64,000 bases of DNA from Streptomyces omiyaensis (GCF_014650895.1 NZ_BMVV01000014.1:124001-188000); one strand, 5' to 3'; shown: positions 24,028-32,188, numbered from the stretch's first letter. Notes: generated by a model from the letters alone, not told the origin. Translations and numbers: made by a program.

Positions 24028-25053
24028 TCAGCGGCCGGCCGCGGCGAGGCGCGCGGCGAGGCGGGGGTAGACGCGCAGGGCGTTGCCGGAGTACACGGCG
24101 GCGCGCTCCGCGTCCGACAGGTGCGGGGTCGCGTCGACGTACCGCCGCGTGTCGTCGAAGTGGTGGCCGGTGCGCGGGTCGACGTCGCGGACCGCGCCGA
24201 TCATCTCGCTGGCGAAGAGGAGGGACCGGCTGGGCACCACGCGGGTCAGCAGGTCGACGCCGGGCTGGTGGTAGACACAGGTGTCGAAGAAGACGTTGTC
24301 GAGCAGCGTCTCCGGGTCCGGCCTCCCGAGCGCCGTCGCCAGACCGCGGAAGCGGCCCCAGTGGTACGGCACCGCGCCGCCGCCGTGCGGGATCACGAAC
24401 CGCAGCGTCGGGAAGTCCGCGAACAGGTCGCCCTGCACGAGCTGCATGAAGGCCGTGGTGTCGGCGTTCAGGTAGTGCGCGCCGGTGGTGTGGAAGGCCG
24501 GGTTGCAGGAGGTGCTGACGTGGACCATCGCCGGGACGTCGTACGCGACCATCGCCTCGTACAGCGGGTACCAGCTGCGGTCGGTCAGCGGCGGCGCGGT
24601 CCACCGGCCGCCCGACGGATCGGGGTTGAGGTTGACCGTGACCGCGCCCAGCTCCTCGACGGCGCGCGTCAGTTCGGGCAGGCAGGTGGCGGGGTCCGCG
24701 CCCGGTGACTGCGGCAGCATCGCCCCGGTGGCGAAGCGGTCGGGGTAGAGGCCGGCGACCCGGTGGACCAGGTCGTTGCAGATCCGCGCCCACACCGAGG
24801 AGACGGCGAAGTCGCCGATGTGGTGGGCCATGAAGCTGGCCCGCGGAGAGAAGACCGTGAGGTCGCTGCCGCGCTCGTCCATCAGACGCAGCTGGTTGGC
24901 CTCGATCGCGGCGCGGAGGTCGTCGTCGGTGATGACGAGCTCGTCGGGGTCGGGGGCGGGTCCGCGGCCCTCGGCCGCGGCGATCTGCCGGTCGCGCCAC
25001 CGGGCGAGCTGCGGCGGGGCGGTGGTGAAGTGACCGTGACAGTCGATGATCAT
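24028..25053 (-). CDS. ligJ: 4-oxalomesaconate hydratase
   Basis: Amidohydrolase-superfamily zinc hydratase of 341 aa converting 4-oxalomesaconate to 4-carboxy-4-hydroxy-2-oxoadipate. The N-terminal metal motif is DCHGHFTTAP (HxH). The ACMSD-like barrel continues with SPGADPATCLPELTRA, MVHVSTSCNPAFH, FVIPHGGGAVPYHWGRF and LLFASEMIGAV. The last has Glu near the usual Asp-bearing position, as in LigJ/PmdE proteins. The gene follows pobA by 53 bases. No separate tautomerase (ligU/galD type) was found in the operon. Confidence 0.92.
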   Translation of the reverse strand: MIIDCHGHFTTAPPQLARWRDRQIAAAEGRGPAPDPDELVITDDDLRAAIEANQLRLMDERGSDLTVFSPRASFMAHHIGDFAVSSVWARICNDLVHRVAGLYPDRFATGAMLPQSPGADPATCLPELTRAVEELGAVTVNLNPDPSGGRWTAPPLTDRSWYPLYEAMVAYDVPAMVHVSTSCNPAFHTTGAHYLNADTTAFMQLVQGDLFADFPTLRFVIPHGGGAVPYHWGRFRGLATALGRPDPETLLDNVFFDTCVYHQPGVDLLTRVVPSRSLLFASEMIGAVRDVDPRTGHHFDDTRRYVDATPHLSDAERAAVYSGNALRVYPRLAARLAAAGR

Positions 25054-25106
25054 GGGAACCTCGTGGGTCGTCGAGGGGGGCTGGGCCGTCCGGGCCGCAG
25101 GGGTGG

Positions 25107-26315
25107 TCAGCGGGTGGGGGTGGGCCAGCCGGTGTACTGCTCGGCGAGGTAGGTCCGGCCGGCGCGCGTGCCCACCACGTTGTCGAGCTCGCCCGCCTGG
25201 CGCCGCAGGTCGAACGCCGAGGCGCCGGGGGCGGTGTGGAGCAGCCGGGTCATCCAGTACGAGAAGTTCTGCGCCCGCCACACCCGCTGGAGGGCCCGCG
25301 GCTCGTACTCCGCGAGCGCGCTCCCGCCCGCCCCGCCGAGCGCCCGCGGCAGCACGTCCGCGAGGACCTTCACGTCGTGCAGCGCCAGGTTCAGCCCGCG
25401 GGCGCCGGTCGGCGGCACCGTGTGCGCGGCGTCCCCGGCGAGCAGCAGCGAGCCCCAGCGCATCGGCTCCTGCACGAAGGAGCGGAACCGCAGCACCGTC
25501 TTCTCGGTGATCGGCCCCTCCTCCAGGCGGAAGCCGTCCTCTCCGGCCACCCGCGCCTGGAGCGTCTCCCAGATCCGGTCGTCGGACCAGGCGGCGGCCG
25601 ACTCGTCCGGGGCGCACTGGAAGTACATGCGCTGCACGGACTCGGTGCGCCGGCTGATCAGCGCGAAGCCGTGCGCGGAGCGGGCGTAGACCAGCTCGGG
25701 CGCGCTCGCCGGCGCCTCGGCGAGGATGCCGAACCAGGCGAAGGGGTACTCCGTGCCGTACCGCACCCGGTGGTCCTCCGGCACCAGGTCGCGGCACATG
25801 CTCCGCGAGCCGTCCGCGCCGACGACGTACCGCGCCCGCAGTTCGTGCCGGGTCCCGTCGGGTGCCGTGTAGCGCACCCGGGGGGCGTCGGTCGCGACGT
25901 CCAGGACCTCGGTGCCGCGGATCCCGAAGTGGACGGTGCCGCCGTCGCGTTCGCGCGCGTCGGCGAGGTCGGCGAAGACGTCCGTCTGGGGGTAGAGCCA
26001 GGTGGACGCGCCGACGAGCTCCTTGAAGTCGATGCGGTGCGGCAGGCCGGCCGACCGGACCTCGATGCCCTCGTGCTCGGCCCCGTCCCGCAGGACGCGG
26101 TCCGAGACCCCCGTCTCGACCAGGTCCCGGACCACGTCGGCCTCCAGGATCCCGGCCCGCTGGGTCGTCTCGATCTCGCGCCGCGTGCGGGTGTCGACGG
26201 CGACCGCCTCGACCCCGGCCCGGCCGAGCAGGTGAGCCAGCATCAGCCCCGCCGGGCCGGCCCCGACGATCGCGACCGGAACCGAGGCGACGGAGTCGAC
26301 GGGAACGTCGGCCAT
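25107..26315 (-). CDS. pobA: 4-hydroxybenzoate 3-monooxygenase
   Basis: FAD group A hydroxylase (402 aa) that makes protocatechuate from 4-hydroxybenzoate with NAD(P)H and O2. Motifs: VAIVGAGPAGLMLAHLLGRA for the ADP part of FAD, VVGADGSRSMCR (DG motif), and LLLAGDAAHTVPPTGARGLN (GD motif). RAGILE and the C-terminal NFSYWMTRLLH agree with PobA rather than other hydroxylases. ATG 26315 behind GGGAG is preferred to the upstream TTG. First catabolic gene of the operon. It links plant-derived 4-hydroxybenzoate to the lig genes downstream. Its 210-base upstream region carries two repeat arrays. Confidence 0.95.
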   Translation of the reverse strand: MADVPVDSVASVPVAIVGAGPAGLMLAHLLGRAGVEAVAVDTRTRREIETTQRAGILEADVVRDLVETGVSDRVLRDGAEHEGIEVRSAGLPHRIDFKELVGASTWLYPQTDVFADLADARERDGGTVHFGIRGTEVLDVATDAPRVRYTAPDGTRHELRARYVVGADGSRSMCRDLVPEDHRVRYGTEYPFAWFGILAEAPASAPELVYARSAHGFALISRRTESVQRMYFQCAPDESAAAWSDDRIWETLQARVAGEDGFRLEEGPITEKTVLRFRSFVQEPMRWGSLLLAGDAAHTVPPTGARGLNLALHDVKVLADVLPRALGGAGGSALAEYEPRALQRVWRAQNFSYWMTRLLHTAPGASAFDLRRQAGELDNVVGTRAGRTYLAEQYTGWPTPTR

Positions 26316-26342
26316 GGCATCTCCCAAGCAGCTGTGAGCGTC

Positions 26343-26370
26343 CCGAACGGCTCGGAACGGTCCGAACGCT
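26343..26370. promoter_or_regulatory. three decamer repeats in front of pobA, IclR-operator candidate
   Basis: CCGAACGG, CGGAACGG and CCGAACG cores lie at about 10-base intervals (GAACG(G) at 26345, 26355 and 26364), 28-55 bases upstream of the pobA start codon. Triplicate 10-bp repeats are the known architecture of PobR/PcaU-type IclR sites, and an iclR gene is adjacent. Sequence identity with known sites is not claimed. Confidence 0.45.
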
Positions 26371-26412
26371 GCCAGCCCGCCCGTCCCTTGGTCTGCGGCG
26401 TTTCCGTCAGGC

Positions 26413-26520
26413 GGAAACCGGTCCGGAAACCGGTCGGGGACCCACCCCGGAAACCGGTCGGGAAACCGGTCGGGAAACCGGGCCGGGACCCACCCCGGAA
26501 ACCGGTCGGGAACCCACCCC
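26413..26520. repeat. 108-bp array of nine 12-bp units in two types
   Basis: Nine exact-length 12-bp units start every 12 bases from 26413. Type A is GGAAACCGGTCG or a close variant; type B is GGGACCCACCCC or a close variant. The order is A A B A A A B A B. The array begins 5 bases after the iclR stop region and ends 97 bases before the pobA start. Type A contains the palindrome ACCGGT. Confidence 0.9.
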
Positions 26521-26525
26521 GCGAC

Positions 26526-27293
26526 TCAGTCCGTCGTCCGGGTCCGCCTGCCGAGCTCGTCCGAGATCCCGTACGCGGCCCGCAGCAGCGGCTCGCGCAG
26601 CCCGCGCGCCCCGCCCGCGCCCCGGGCCGTGAACACGATCCCCAGCGCGGCGCTCACCGGGCCGGTCCGCCCGATCCGCACCGGCGCGGCCACCGCCACC
26701 GTGCTCTCCGAGAGCTGCCGGTCGCTGACGAAGACCTGCTCGCGCCGGATCCGGTCCAACTGCGCGCGCAGCGTCCCCGGATCGGTGACGGTGTGCGGGG
26801 TCCACGCCCGCTGCGGCGCGTCGAGGACCTCCTGCTGGATGTCCGCCGGCGCGTGCGCGAGGAGCACCCGCCCCATCCCGGTGGACCCGATCGGGAACCG
26901 GGTCCCGACCCCCGTCAGCAGTTCCACGGACCGGTGTCCGGCGATCCGCTCCACGAAGACGAGCTCGGTGCCCTCCCGCACCGCGAGCTGCACGTTCTCG
27001 TGGGTCGCCTCGTACAGGTCCTGCATGAAGGGCAGGGCCACGTCCCGCAGGATCTGGGTCCGGGGACACCCGGAGGCGATCTCCCAGAGCCGCAGCCCCA
27101 CGTGCCACGCCCCGTCCTCGCGGCGCTCCAGCGCTCCCCAGGCGGCCAGTTCGCCCACCACCCGGTGCGTGGTGCTCACGGGCAGGCCGGTGCGCTGGGC
27201 GATCTCGGATAGTGTCTGCGCGGGATGTTCGCGGTCGAAGGCCGCGAGGACCTCCAGGACTTTTCCCGCCGCCGTGCTCCGGGTCGTGCTCAC
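26526..27293 (-). CDS. IclR family transcriptional regulator of the 4-hydroxybenzoate operon
   Basis: 255-aa regulator. N-terminal winged HTH (KVLEVLAAFDREHPAQTLSE, read on to GLPVSTTHRVVGEL), then the GAF-like effector domain with LPFMQDLYEATHENVQLAV, GTELVFVERIAGHRSVEL and the STGMGRVLLA loop. Known relatives (PobR, PcaU, PcaR) respond to aromatic acids. Start is GTG 27293. Same strand and immediately upstream of pobA, and divergent from a ModA-like gene with 79 bases between. It probably controls both directions. Effector 4-hydroxybenzoate or protocatechuate is inference. Confidence 0.92.
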   Translation of the reverse strand: MSTTRSTAAGKVLEVLAAFDREHPAQTLSEIAQRTGLPVSTTHRVVGELAAWGALERREDGAWHVGLRLWEIASGCPRTQILRDVALPFMQDLYEATHENVQLAVREGTELVFVERIAGHRSVELLTGVGTRFPIGSTGMGRVLLAHAPADIQQEVLDAPQRAWTPHTVTDPGTLRAQLDRIRREQVFVSDRQLSESTVAVAAPVRIGRTGPVSAALGIVFTARGAGGARGLREPLLRAAYGISDELGRRTRTTD

Positions 27294-27372
27294 GCCGCCA
27301 GTCTCGCAGACCCGCGCCGTGCCACCGGGCCGTGCCCGCCCCATCCCTTTCCCCGTGACGTGAGGAGTCGAC

Positions 27373-28080
27373 GTGCACCGCGAACTCGTGGGCCTGTCCT
27401 CGATGGCGACCCGCCCGATCCTGGCCGACCTGTGCGACCGCCTGCGGACCGCGCACGGGATCCCCGTGCGCTTCGAGTCCGCCGGCGGCGTGGAGGTCGC
27501 CCGCCGGGTGCGCGAGGGCGCCGGGGCGGACCTCCTCGTCCTCGCCGACGGGGCCGTGACCGCGCTCGCCCGGGACGGACTCCTGGTCCCCGGCACGGTC
27601 CGCCCGCTGTGGGTCTCCCAGGTCGTCGCCGCCGTGCCGGACGGCACCCCCCTCCCCGCCCTCGACTCCGTCGCCGACCTGCGCGCGGCCCTGGTGTCGG
27701 CCCGGTCCGTCGCCTACTCCACGGGACCCAGCGGCACCGCCCTGCTCGCCCTGCTCGACCGCCTCGGCCTGGCCGCCGCCCTCGCCGGCCGGCTCGTCCA
27801 GGCACCCCCGGGCGTGCCCGCGGGCAGCCTCCTGACCGAGGGCCGCGCCGACCTGGCCTTCCAGCAGCACAGCGAACTGATGGACCTTCCGGGCGTCGCG
27901 GTCGTCGGCCCGCTGCCTGGCGACGCGGCCGTCACCTCGCTCTTCAGCGCCGGCGTCCTCACCTCCTCCACCGCTCCCGGACGCGCCCTCGCCGCACTCG
28001 GCCTGCTCGCCTCCGACGAGGCGTCCCAGCTCGCCGGCGCGCGGGGGATGACCCCGGCGGAACCGGACGGGCGCGCCTGA
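27373..28080 (+). CDS. ModA-like substrate-binding domain protein without signal peptide
   Basis: 235-aa type 2 periplasmic-binding-protein fold resembling molybdate-binding ModA: GLSSMATRPILADL, VRFESAGGVEVARRVREGAG, DLLVLADGAVTALARDG, SVAYSTGPSGTALLALLDRLG, GRADLAFQQHSELMDLPG. The N-terminus begins directly with the first strand (MHRELVGLSS). There is no signal peptide, lipobox or permease gene, so it should be cytosolic. GTG 27373 has GAGGAG upstream. It is divergent from the iclR/pob/lig operon. A role as an intracellular binding protein or as an enzyme of the aromatic pathway, such as the missing oxalomesaconate tautomerase, is possible but unproven. Confidence 0.8.
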   Translation: MHRELVGLSSMATRPILADLCDRLRTAHGIPVRFESAGGVEVARRVREGAGADLLVLADGAVTALARDGLLVPGTVRPLWVSQVVAAVPDGTPLPALDSVADLRAALVSARSVAYSTGPSGTALLALLDRLGLAAALAGRLVQAPPGVPAGSLLTEGRADLAFQQHSELMDLPGVAVVGPLPGDAAVTSLFSAGVLTSSTAPGRALAALGLLASDEASQLAGARGMTPAEPDGRA

Positions 28081-28147
28081 CGGGACGCGAGGGGAGGGCG
28101 GGGCAGCGGAGGGGCGGCGCCGTCCGTCCCGCCGGACCCGAGGGCCC

Positions 28148-29104
28148 TCAGACGGCCGGGGCCGCGCCCCGGAAGGTGCGCCGGTAGGCGAGCGGCGAGA
28201 CGCCGATCGCCGCGTGCAGGTGCTCGCGCAGCGAGGTGCCGGTGGCGAAGCCGACCTGCCCGGCGATGTCGTCGACGGCGAGGTCGGTGGTCTCCAGGAG
28301 GTGCCGGGCCCGGACCACCCGCTGCTGGATCAGCCAGCGGCCGGGGCTCGTCCCGACCTCCTCGGTGAACCGGCGCGCGAAGGTGCGCAGGCTCATCCGG
28401 GCGTGCCCGGCGAGCTCGGTGAGCGTCAGCGGCTCGTGCAGGTTCTCCAGCGCCCACTGGCGGGTGGCCGAGGTGCCGTGCGCGGACTCCGGGGGCACCG
28501 GGTGCTCGATGTACTGCGCCTGGCCGCCGTCCCGCCACGGCGGTACGACGCAGGCGCGGGCCACGTGGTTGGCGACGGCGGTGCCGTGGTCCCGCCGCAC
28601 GAGGTGCAGGCAGACGTCGACGCCGGAGGCGGCCCCCGCCGAGGTCAGCACGGAACCGTCGTCCACGAAGAGCACGTCCGGGTCCAGCGCCACCTCGGGA
28701 TACCAGGACCGGAAGACGTCGGCGACGGCCCAGTGGGTGGTCGCCGGACGCCCGTCGAGCAGCCCGGCGGCCGCCAGCACGAAGGCACCCGTGCAGATCG
28801 AGACGATCCGCGCCCCGGGCCGGACGGCCGCGAGCGCCTCGCCCACGCGCGGGGGCAGCTCGCGCGAGAGGCGGGAGAGGTCGAAGGGCGGCAGGATCAC
28901 CGTGTCCGCCGTCGCGAGCACCTCGGGCCCGTGTCCCACGGTGACGGAGAAGTCCGCGTTCGTGGCGACGGGGCCGCCGTCGACGGAGCAGGTCAGGACC
29001 TCGTAGCGGTCCTGGAGCGCGCCGAAGACACGGCTCGGGATGCCGAGCTCGAAGGGGTAGACGCCGTCCAGGGCGAGGACGACGACGCGGTGGACAGCGG
29101 TCAT
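28148..29104 (-). CDS. GlxA family AraC-type regulator (DJ-1/PfpI plus HTH)
   Basis: 318-aa regulator with an N-terminal class I glutamine amidotransferase-like (DJ-1/PfpI) sensor domain and a C-terminal AraC double HTH. The elbow SICTGAFVLAAAGLLDGRPA carries the domain's conserved Cys. Downstream are ATTHWAV, MSLRTFARRFTEEVGTSPGRW and VAFATGTSLREH-like IAGQVGFATGTSLREHLH. ATG 29104 is chosen over an upstream start at 29134. It is divergent from a quinone oxidoreductase-like gene, with a perfect palindrome between them. The likely target is that neighbour. Confidence 0.92.
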   Translation of the reverse strand: MTAVHRVVVLALDGVYPFELGIPSRVFGALQDRYEVLTCSVDGGPVATNADFSVTVGHGPEVLATADTVILPPFDLSRLSRELPPRVGEALAAVRPGARIVSICTGAFVLAAAGLLDGRPATTHWAVADVFRSWYPEVALDPDVLFVDDGSVLTSAGAASGVDVCLHLVRRDHGTAVANHVARACVVPPWRDGGQAQYIEHPVPPESAHGTSATRQWALENLHEPLTLTELAGHARMSLRTFARRFTEEVGTSPGRWLIQQRVVRARHLLETTDLAVDDIAGQVGFATGTSLREHLHAAIGVSPLAYRRTFRGAAPAV

Positions 29105-29124
29105 GGCACGATCCCGTCGGAAGT

Positions 29125-29138
29125 TGGCATTCATGCCA
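29125..29138. promoter_or_regulatory. palindromic operator between divergent genes
   Basis: TGGCAT-TC-ATGCCA, a perfect 6-bp inverted repeat with a 2-base centre, lies 21 bases upstream of the glxA-type regulator and 37 bases upstream of the oxidoreductase. It is a candidate binding site for the neighbouring AraC-type regulator. Confidence 0.6.
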
Positions 29139-29175
29139 TGGTACGACCCCGGGCCCCCGGGCGAGGCTGGGACGC

Positions 29176-30126
29176 ATGACGAACCACGCCACCATGCGCG
29201 CCATCAGCCAGGACGTCCTCGGCACCCCCGAGGTGCTCAAGGAGGTCGTCCTGCCGCGGCCCGTGCCGGGACCGAGCCAGATCCTCGTCGCCGTCCGCGC
29301 CGCCGGTGTGAACCCGACCGACTGGAAGCACCGCGCCGAGAGCCTCTTCCTGAACCGCACGCCGCTCGTCCTCGGCTGGGACGTGTCCGGCGTCGTCGAG
29401 GCCGTCGGCTTCGGCGTCACCCTCTTCAAGCCCGGGGACGAGGTCTTCGGGATGCTGCCCTACCCGCACGGCGTCGGCTCCCACGCCGAGTACGTGACGG
29501 GCCCGGCCCGCGCCTTCGCCCTCAAGCCCGCCGGCATCGACCACGTCCAGGCCGGCGCCCTGCCGCTCGCCGCGCTCACCGCCTACCAGGCGCTCGTCGA
29601 CACCGCCGGCGTCCGCGCGGGGCAGCGCGTCCTGGTCCACGCGGCCGCCGGCGGAGTGGGCCACCTCGCCGTCCAGATCGCGAAGGCCCGGGGCGCGTAC
29701 GTCATCGGCACCGCCAGCGCCCCCAAGCACGACTTCGTGCGCGCGCTCGGCGCGGACGAGGTGATCGACTACCGCACCACCGACTTCCGCGACGCCGTCC
29801 GGGACGTCGACGTGGTGCTCGACCCGCTCTCGGGCGACACCCGCACCCGCTCCCTCGAGGTCCTGCGCCCCGGTGGCGTCCTCGTCTCGATCCTGCCGGG
29901 CGGCGACACCGACGAGGCCGCGAAGGCGGCGGCGCGCGGGGTGCGCGTGGAGACCCTCCTCGTCGAGGCCGACCACGCCGGGATGGACGCCGTCGCCGGG
30001 CTGGTCGCGGCCGGCGCCCTGCGCGCCCACGTCGAGGCCGTCTTCCCGCTCGAGGAAGCGGCCGAGGCGCACGCCCTGGGAGAGACGAACCGGACCACCG
30101 GCAAGATCGTCCTGACGATGACGTGA
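29176..30126 (+). CDS. NADP-dependent oxidoreductase, zinc-independent MDR/quinone reductase type
   Basis: 316-aa medium-chain dehydrogenase/reductase. GroES-like N-terminal half (VRAAGVNPTDWKHRAES, LGWDVSGVVEAVG, FKPGDEVFGM) and a Rossmann half with LVHAAAGGVGHLAVQIAKARGA. No structural-zinc cysteines, so it belongs to the quinone oxidoreductase/enoyl reductase branch. The C-terminal TNRTTGKIVL is typical. Divergent from the GlxA-type regulator. Role likely reduction of reactive quinones or enones; substrate unknown. Confidence 0.93.
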   Translation: MTNHATMRAISQDVLGTPEVLKEVVLPRPVPGPSQILVAVRAAGVNPTDWKHRAESLFLNRTPLVLGWDVSGVVEAVGFGVTLFKPGDEVFGMLPYPHGVGSHAEYVTGPARAFALKPAGIDHVQAGALPLAALTAYQALVDTAGVRAGQRVLVHAAAGGVGHLAVQIAKARGAYVIGTASAPKHDFVRALGADEVIDYRTTDFRDAVRDVDVVLDPLSGDTRTRSLEVLRPGGVLVSILPGGDTDEAAKAAARGVRVETLLVEADHAGMDAVAGLVAAGALRAHVEAVFPLEEAAEAHALGETNRTTGKIVLTMT

Positions 30127-31010
30127 GCCGGGCGGGCGGCCGCGCGGGGGTGCCGTCCCCGCGGCCCCCGCTCCCCGCCCCCCGTGCCACCTCGCCGGAG
30201 GGGGCGCCACGAGGGAGCGCGTCCTCGGCCGGGGCGCGGATCGGCGCCGCGCGTTCGGCGCGCGGGACCCGGCGGCCGCCCTCGCGGGGCAGCCCGGCCG
30301 GCCGCGCCTCCGCCCCGTGCCGGATCCTTCCGGCCGCGGCGAGGTGCTCCCGCGCCCTGCCGGTCGGGACGACGAGCTCGCGCCCTCCGCGCGCGGGGCG
30401 GCGCCCGGCGCGCCCCCGCTCCTCCGGGCGGCCGACGATCCGGCCGGCGGCCTGCCGGGTGACCCCGGGGCGTTCGGCCGGCTCGCCGCCGGTCGCGCCG
30501 GAGCCGCGCAGGGCCTGGAGGGCGGGGCCGTGCGCGGGGCGGAGGCCGCCGGGGTCCGGACGGCCCCGGGACCGGCCGGTCGGGGCGGTGCCGAGAGCGG
30601 CACCTGGAGGGTGGAGCTCGACGCGGACCGCGCCGCGCCGGCGCACGCCGTCGCCCGCGAACAGGTGCGGATGCCGCCGCCGGGCGAGTCCGCGGTCAAG
30701 AGAGAGGGCGAGACCGCGCACGCCGGGCCCGGCCGGGCCGTCGTGCTTCCCATCGGCGCGGTCCCGTGCGGCCCGGCCCGGTGCTCCGGTGCCCGAGGGC
30801 CGTGGCCGGCGTTCCCGCCCGGGCGCCGGGCGCCGGCCGCCATGGGCGGGGGGGCGGGAGGGCGATGCCGCCGGGCGGCCGGGAGAGGATCCCGTTCCCG
30901 TGGGCCGAGCGGCCCCCCGGCGCACCGCAGGCCCGTCCGGACCCGGGCGCCACGCCCCGGCGCGGACCCGGCGTGCCGTTCGCGCCGGGGCGGCGGTCCC
31001 GGCGTCGGGG
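30127..31010. other. 884-base stretch with no supported gene
   Basis: Several frames stay open on both strands, but none encodes anything resembling a protein family. The translations are Arg/Pro/Ala/Gly low complexity without the start site, RBS or codon-position GC contrast expected of a real gene. I see only the hairpin near 30150. It may be decayed coding DNA. Confidence 0.55.
30138..30166. terminator. possible terminator after the oxidoreductase
   Basis: GCGGGG (30144-30149) and CCCCGC (30157-30162) pair, with flanking GGCC-type extension and a bulge, 20 bases after the stop codon. GC-only hairpins are common by chance here, so support is modest. Confidence 0.4.
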
Positions 31011-31511
31011 TCAGCCGGCGGACGACGCGCGCTCGGCGTTGGCCGCCATCGTGCGCAGCACCGTGAGCGCGGCCACGTACTCCTCGTCGGTGACGCCCTC
31101 GTGGATCACGGACCGCAGCTCGGTCACCAGCGCCCGCAGCCGCACCCTGGCGGCCTCCCCCTCGTCGGTGAGGCGGAGGCGCGACCCGGCGTCGACGCGG
31201 AGCCAGCCGCGGTGGAGCAGCTGGTCGACCACCCGGGGGATGTCGTGCGGTCCGTCGGCGAGGGGAGTCAGCTGGGCGGCCACCTCCTCGCGGCTCGGCG
31301 CCGCCGCACCGCCGTGGACGCGGTTCAGCACCCAGTACTGGGGCTGCGTCACGTCGACGCGCGCCAGGACGTCCCGCAGGTGCCTGGTGACGGCGGAGTG
31401 GACGAGGCCGCTCCAGTAACCGATCGGCTGGCTGGCCGGCATGTCGTCCGTGACGGCCGGGTCGGCGGGGGCCTGGTCGGTGGGGGTGCCCTGCGGCGGT
31501 TCCATGATCAT
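31011..31511 (-). CDS. MarR family transcriptional regulator
   Basis: 166-aa winged-helix regulator. The N-terminal 25 residues are a disordered Pro/Ala-rich leader. The MarR-like core runs from SGLVHSAVTRHLRDVLARVD through TQPQYWVLNRVHG and ends with LRLTDEGEAARVRLRAL. The recognition helix (REEVAAQLTPLADGPHDIPR) is divergent from consensus. ATG 31511 with AAGGGGG ten bases upstream is preferred to ATG 31505. It is divergent from the GNAT gene at 31640, which it may control. Confidence 0.82.
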   Translation of the reverse strand: MIMEPPQGTPTDQAPADPAVTDDMPASQPIGYWSGLVHSAVTRHLRDVLARVDVTQPQYWVLNRVHGGAAAPSREEVAAQLTPLADGPHDIPRVVDQLLHRGWLRVDAGSRLRLTDEGEAARVRLRALVTELRSVIHEGVTDEEYVAALTVLRTMAANAERASSAG

Positions 31512-31639
31512 GAAGGTACAACCCCCTTGAGGCACGAGGGGTTCCCCGCCGGGGGCGGCGCGGACGGCACGCGCGCGCCCTGTCCGGAAAGCTGCGGCCG
31601 AGCGGTGCGGACGGAAGCCTCTCGGCGAGGATCGCGGCC

Positions 31640-32185
31640 ATGAGCGACAACGGAAGCGACAACGGCATCGGAACGGGCGACGGCGACGGCGCGGGATTCT
31701 CGCTGCGGAAGGCCACGGGCGGCGACGCGGAGTTCCTCGTCGACATGCTGATGGAGGCGACCAACTGGGATCCCGGGCGCGAGGCGGTCACCCGCGCCCG
31801 GGTCCTGGCGGAACGCAGGACGGCGCACTACGTCGAGGGGTGGCCCAGGGCCGGAGACCTCGGGCTCGTCGCGGTCGCCCCGGACGGACGGCCGATCGGC
31901 GCGGTCTGGCTGCGCCTGTTCCCGCACGACGATCCCGGATACGGCTTCGTGGCCCCCGACGTGCCGGAACTGACGCTGGGCGTCGCCGCCGCCTGGCGCC
32001 GCAGGGGAGTCGGCCGGGCCCTGCTGGCCGAGGCGGCCCGGCGGGCGGCGGAGCACGGCCACACGCGGCTCAGCCTGAGCGTCGAGCGGGCGAACCACGC
32101 CCACCGCCTCTACGCCGACGAGGGCTTCGAGACCGTGGAGTCGGGGGTGGACTCCGACACGATGGTGAAGCCGCTCCCCGCGTGA
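31640..32185 (+). CDS. GNAT family N-acetyltransferase
   Basis: 181-aa acetyl-CoA-dependent acyltransferase. After a Gly/Asp/Asn-rich leader (possibly a later start), the GNAT fold begins at FSLRKATGGDAEFLVDML. The acetyl-CoA loop is LTLGVAAAWRRRGVGRALL, and the final motif B is LSLSVERANHAHRLYADEGF. Cytosolic; acceptor amine unknown. Divergent from marR and convergent with an epimerase gene across a hairpin. Confidence 0.92.
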   Translation: MSDNGSDNGIGTGDGDGAGFSLRKATGGDAEFLVDMLMEATNWDPGREAVTRARVLAERRTAHYVEGWPRAGDLGLVAVAPDGRPIGAVWLRLFPHDDPGYGFVAPDVPELTLGVAAAWRRRGVGRALLAEAARRAAEHGHTRLSLSVERANHAHRLYADEGFETVESGVDSDTMVKPLPA

Positions 32186-32188
32186 CAC

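Noticed and set aside
26413..26520. CRISPR-like array
   Set aside because: Units are contiguous 12-mers without unique spacers and no cas genes are present; it is a tandem repeat.
30317..31066. 249-codon plus-strand frame between the oxidoreductase and marR
   Set aside because: No RBS, no recognisable domain, Arg/Pro/Gly-rich throughout, and it overlaps the 3' end of marR.
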